Shown: in pieces, positions 38,498 to 41,140 of the stretch
How the letters are laid out: every line of letters begins with the position of its first letter
Position numbering within the stretch: position 1 is the stretch's first letter
Assembly: GCA_012523405.1 (NCBI GenBank)
Contig: JAAYIN010000055.1
Span: 1-41,140, forward strand
Length of the DNA: 41,140 bases
Reading direction: 5' to 3'
Origin: Clostridiales bacterium
GTDB lineage: Bacteria > Bacillota > Clostridia > Christensenellales > Aristaeellaceae
Made by a program: the position numbers and the translations under genes
The notes under the pieces: generated by a model
The model's database searches: none
What the model was told of the DNA's origin: nothing
Seen by the model: only the letters and a program-made list of their open reading frames with translations

Positions 38498-40639
38498 TTA
38501 GCAAAATAGTCCCGCAATGCTGGCAAAAGCAAAGCAAAAGAGCATTCCGACCACCGTTGGGAGCAATACAGCAAGCGCGGTCCACTTCATGCTTCCCGTT
38601 TCCTTGCGGATGGTGATGAGCGTTGTGGAACAAGGCCAGTGCATTAGCGAAAATAATATGGTGCAGATGGCGGTCACCCATGTCCAGCCGTTTTGTATAA
38701 GCAGGCTTCGAAGCTCGATCAGGCTGGTCATATCCGTCAAACTGCCCTGCGCCAAATACCCCATGATGATGATGGGAATCACGATTTCGTTGGCAGGAAA
38801 CCCGAGGATGAATGCCATCAATATGATGCCGTCAAGCCCGAGCAGCTGCGCGAATGGATCAAGGAATGCTGCGCAATGGCTGAGCAGCGATATTTGCTGA
38901 ATCTCAACATTCGCCATCACCCAAATCAGCAGACCTGCGGGCGCAGCCACCATGATCGCGCGCCCGAGCACAAAGAGCGTTCTGTCAAATATAGAGCGCA
39001 CGATCACCTTGCCAAGCTGCGGCTTGCGGTAGGGCGGAAGCTCGAGCGTGAAGGAACTGGGCACGCCCTTAAGCACGGTCAATGAAAGCAGCTTTGATGC
39101 TCCGAATGTGACCATGATGCCTAGCAATATGATGCATGTGAGCAATACGGCGGAGAGCAGCGAGCCAAAGAAGCCGCCGATGGAGAAGGTGAGGAACATC
39201 GCGATGAGCGATATCATGGCAGGGAAGCGTCCGTTGCAGGGAACAAAGCAGTTGGTAAGTATGGCGATGAGCCGCTCTCTGGGTGAGTCGATAATGCGGC
39301 AGCCGATGACGCCGGCGGCATTGCAGCCAAAGCCCATGCACATGCATAGCGCTTGTTTTCCGCAGGCGTTGCATTTCTTAAAGGGTTTATCAAGGTTGTA
39401 GGCAACACGCGGCAGGTAGCCCGAATCCTCAAGCAGTGTGAAGAGCGGAAAGAAGATCGCCATGGGCGGCAGCATGACGGCAATAACCCATGCGAGCACG
39501 CGGTAGATGCCAAGGACGAGCATATCATGCAGCCATATGGGAGCGTGAAGCGCTAGGATGGCGGCGCTCAGATAATCCTGAAGGCGAAAGAGCGCGGATG
39601 CCAGTAAGCTGGAAGGATAATTTGCGCCAGTGATGGTCAGCCAAAAGATCAGGCAGAGCAAGGCGAGCATAATGGGATAGCCTGTGCGCTTGCTGGTTAG
39701 CAGATGGTCAAGCTTCTGGTCGCGCTGGCTATATCCGCTTGTCTTTGTCAGCACAACATCATTGGCAATCTCCTCCGCTGCGCATACAAGGCTTGAAACG
39801 ATCACATCCTTGAACCCGTCTTGATCAATGCCATGGCTTTGGAGGATTGCTAGCCCTTCGTCCACGGCTGCTTTCACCTCAGCATCTTCCATCAAAGAGG
39901 TGTGCAGGTAATGGCAGATTTCGTCCGTGAGCGCGCAGTCCTGCTCAAGCAGTTTCAGGCATACCCATCTGGGATTGAGGGAGGGATCGGCCTTGCTCTG
40001 GATGACGGGCATCATATGAGTGATGGCATCTTCCATGGGCTTGGCATATGTAATGTGACCGAAATCCTTTTGGGGAGCGAGGAGCAGTGCATCCACTGCA
40101 TCCATCAGCCCTTCCAGTGTTTTGGAGTGATGACCGATGGTTGTCACCACGGGCACCTGCAATCGGCTTTCCAGCTTCTGTGTATCGATGCGGATGCCCT
40201 TGCGCTTGGCTTCATCCATCAGGTTGAGGCATACGAGCACCCGCTTTGAAATCTCAAGGGTTTGGAGGACGAGGTTTAAATTACGCTCAAGGCAGGTGGC
40301 ATCGCATACCACCACCACCGCATCGGGATTGGCAAAGCAGATGAAATTGCGTGCGATTTCTTCCTCTGCTGAATGTGCCATGAGCGAGTATGTACCCGGA
40401 ATATCGACCAGAACATAGGAGTGCTTATGGGACTTGTAGTAGCCCTGCGCGCTGGCAACGGTCTTTCCAGGCCAATTGCCCGTGTGTTGGTTCATGCCCG
40501 TCAATCCGTTGAATACAGTGCTTTTACCAACGTTTGGGTTGCCCGCAAGCGCTACCACCTTATCAAGCGGTGATTGCTTTTTGATGTCTGCATAACCATC
40601 AGCGATATTTTTCCCTGTGGAATGTACTGTGAGCCCCAT
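38498..40639 (-). CDS. feoB: Ferrous iron transporter FeoB
   Basis: A 713-residue protein with an N-terminal G domain in the cytoplasm and a membrane part that imports Fe2+. The G motifs are GNPNVGKST (33-41), the switch region NWPGKT, DIPGTYSL and NLMDEA. The membrane part has the two gate regions and GKQALCMCMGFGCNAAGVIGCRIIDSPRERLIAILTN, with cysteines typical of the family. The last helices include LMHWPCSTTLITIRKETGSMKW. The frame is open to 40762, which would overlap feoA; AAGGAGG nine bases before ATG 40639 sets the start. feoA lies 20 bases upstream; no feoC is seen. Confidence 0.96.
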   Translation of the reverse strand: MGLTVHSTGKNIADGYADIKKQSPLDKVVALAGNPNVGKSTVFNGLTGMNQHTGNWPGKTVASAQGYYKSHKHSYVLVDIPGTYSLMAHSAEEEIARNFICFANPDAVVVVCDATCLERNLNLVLQTLEISKRVLVCLNLMDEAKRKGIRIDTQKLESRLQVPVVTTIGHHSKTLEGLMDAVDALLLAPQKDFGHITYAKPMEDAITHMMPVIQSKADPSLNPRWVCLKLLEQDCALTDEICHYLHTSLMEDAEVKAAVDEGLAILQSHGIDQDGFKDVIVSSLVCAAEEIANDVVLTKTSGYSQRDQKLDHLLTSKRTGYPIMLALLCLIFWLTITGANYPSSLLASALFRLQDYLSAAILALHAPIWLHDMLVLGIYRVLAWVIAVMLPPMAIFFPLFTLLEDSGYLPRVAYNLDKPFKKCNACGKQALCMCMGFGCNAAGVIGCRIIDSPRERLIAILTNCFVPCNGRFPAMISLIAMFLTFSIGGFFGSLLSAVLLTCIILLGIMVTFGASKLLSLTVLKGVPSSFTLELPPYRKPQLGKVIVRSIFDRTLFVLGRAIMVAAPAGLLIWVMANVEIQQISLLSHCAAFLDPFAQLLGLDGIILMAFILGFPANEIVIPIIIMGYLAQGSLTDMTSLIELRSLLIQNGWTWVTAICTILFSLMHWPCSTTLITIRKETGSMKWTALAVLLPTVVGMLFCFAFASIAGLFC

Positions 40640-40659
40640 AAGCGGATTCCTCCTTTTGA

Positions 40660-40890
40660 TTAGGATATCATGATTTTTTCGCCGTCCTCCATGCGGATGG
40701 CGATGACGGCGCCTCGGATCAGAAAAGCGGATGGATCGCCGCAGGGGCTGCACCCAACGCACCTCACCTCAGTACCCTCAATCAGTCCAATATCCAGCAG
40801 TCGCCGTCTCATGCTGCCTGTTGATAAAAGTTGTTTGACATGGGCGGTTTGACCTGGTTTTATATTGCTTAACACGTTTGCATATGTCAT
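40660..40890 (-). CDS. feoA: Ferrous iron transport accessory protein FeoA
   Basis: A 76-residue SH3-like protein that assists FeoB in the membrane complex. Typical parts are LSNIKPGQTAHVKQL, MRRRLLDIGLIEGTEV and DPSAFLIRGAVIAIRMEDGEKI. The frame extends to 41004, but GAGGTG about seven bases before ATG 40890 and the family length (about 75) favour the shorter form. It starts the feoA-feoB unit. Confidence 0.95.
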   Translation of the reverse strand: MTYANVLSNIKPGQTAHVKQLLSTGSMRRRLLDIGLIEGTEVRCVGCSPCGDPSAFLIRGAVIAIRMEDGEKIMIS

Positions 40891-40939
40891 GTGAACCCAC
40901 CTCGTTAGCGAGAATTTATGGTTTGGGATGTCATTTTCT

Positions 40940-40968
40940 ATTGTATTCAAATTTGCTTTGGATGTGCA
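40940..40968 (-). promoter_or_regulatory. Weak candidate promoter of feoAB
   Basis: On the minus strand TGCACA (40963-40968) and TACAAT (40940-40945) are 17 bases apart. The -35 box matches only four of six positions. I see no convincing Fur or IdeR box. Confidence 0.3.
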
Positions 40969-41017
40969 CAGGGGCAGCGGAGGGGTGATGCTGCATGGGT
41001 ACACAAAAAAGAGGGGG

Positions 41018-41140
41018 CTGTTGCAGAAGTCTTTTCAAAAGGCAATAGCAACAAAATCCACCTGCGAATTACTTGATTCGCAGGTGGATTTTTGTGTGTA
41101 TTTACTACTATTCTGTAAGATAACGGCTGTTTTGCAACAG
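41018..41140. mobile_element. Possible small inverted-repeat element (MITE-like), cut by the window edge
   Basis: ctgttgcagaa (41018-41028) and ttttgcaacag (41130-41140) are inverted repeats matching at ten of eleven positions. Between them lies a strong stem, aaaatccacctgcgaa / ttcgcaggtggatttt (41053-41092). There is no coding frame. A non-autonomous element or the end of an insertion sequence continuing to the right fits best. The inner stem with T-runs could also act as a terminator for a gene beyond the edge. Confidence 0.45.

Noticed and set aside
40640-40762. N-terminal extension of FeoB
   Set aside because: Arginine- and histidine-rich translation out of feoA; AAGGAGG precedes ATG 40639.
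1-41140. CRISPR arrays, phage genes, toxin-antitoxin pairs, tRNA genes
   Set aside because: Looked for in the intergenic regions and small frames; nothing with regular repeats, tRNA folding pattern or known signatures was seen.

Overview
The window looks like chromosomal DNA from an anaerobic, endospore-forming member of the Clostridia, with roughly half G+C and no phage or plasmid genes. The organism call is inference. It rests on the germination pair sleB-ypeB, a reversed-order rubrerythrin, a Na+-pumping decarboxylase module, strong AGGAGG ribosome-binding sites with some GTG/TTG starts, sigma-A promoters of Bacillus/Clostridium type, a TPP riboswitch in front of an ECF thiamine transporter subunit, and a bacterial RNase P RNA. 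No tRNA, 16S/23S rRNA, CRISPR array or intact insertion sequence was found.

Layout. 0.3-2.4 kb: a promoter, a small membrane protein and a secreted TPR-like/WG-repeat protein, then a spacer with two long palindromes. 2.7-9.1 kb, minus strand: rubrerythrin, threonine synthase, a small P-loop protein and AddB. 9.2-11.1 kb: mnmE, with a YfbR-like nucleotidase gene converging on it. 11.4-14.7 kb: a Gfo/Idh/MocA oxidoreductase divergent from a MATE exporter plus a GNAT acetyltransferase. 14.8-17.3 kb: a four-gene operon of decarboxylase beta and gamma subunits, a two-TM protein and a universal-stress-like protein, without an alpha subunit. 17.4-18.9 kb: thiamine pyrophosphokinase divergent from riboswitch-controlled thiT. 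19-21.8 kb: a BlaI/BlaR1-type pair with two operators. 21.9-26.3 kb: a thioesterase and a glycosyltransferase-like protein divergent from capF-capG. 26.4-29.5 kb: two paralogous secreted proteins of unknown function ending in matching terminators. 29.5-31.4 kb: a polytopic membrane protein and rnpB. 31.5-34.5 kb: trkA-trkH potassium uptake. 34.5-36.7 kb: sleB-ypeB. 36.7-38.4 kb: a membrane-anchored alpha/beta hydrolase and an amidase-domain gene interrupted by one amber codon. 38.5-40.9 kb: feoA-feoB. The last 125 bases look like the end of a small inverted-repeat element.

How it works together. Most units are short, separately promoted housekeeping or envelope functions. Ion handling recurs (Na+ decarboxylase, K+ Trk, Fe2+ Feo, MATE), as do envelope and spore functions. 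Divergent promoters are tightly packed: thiN/thiT share an overlapping -35 hexamer, while the rnpB/trkA and glycosyltransferase/capF pairs have -35 boxes three bases apart. I see no defence island or wholly new machine. The most unusual items are the amber-interrupted amidase, the alpha-less Na+ pump operon, the BlaR1-like sensor with an unfamiliar C-terminal half, and the sleB start whose Shine-Dalgarno lies inside a terminator-like hairpin.
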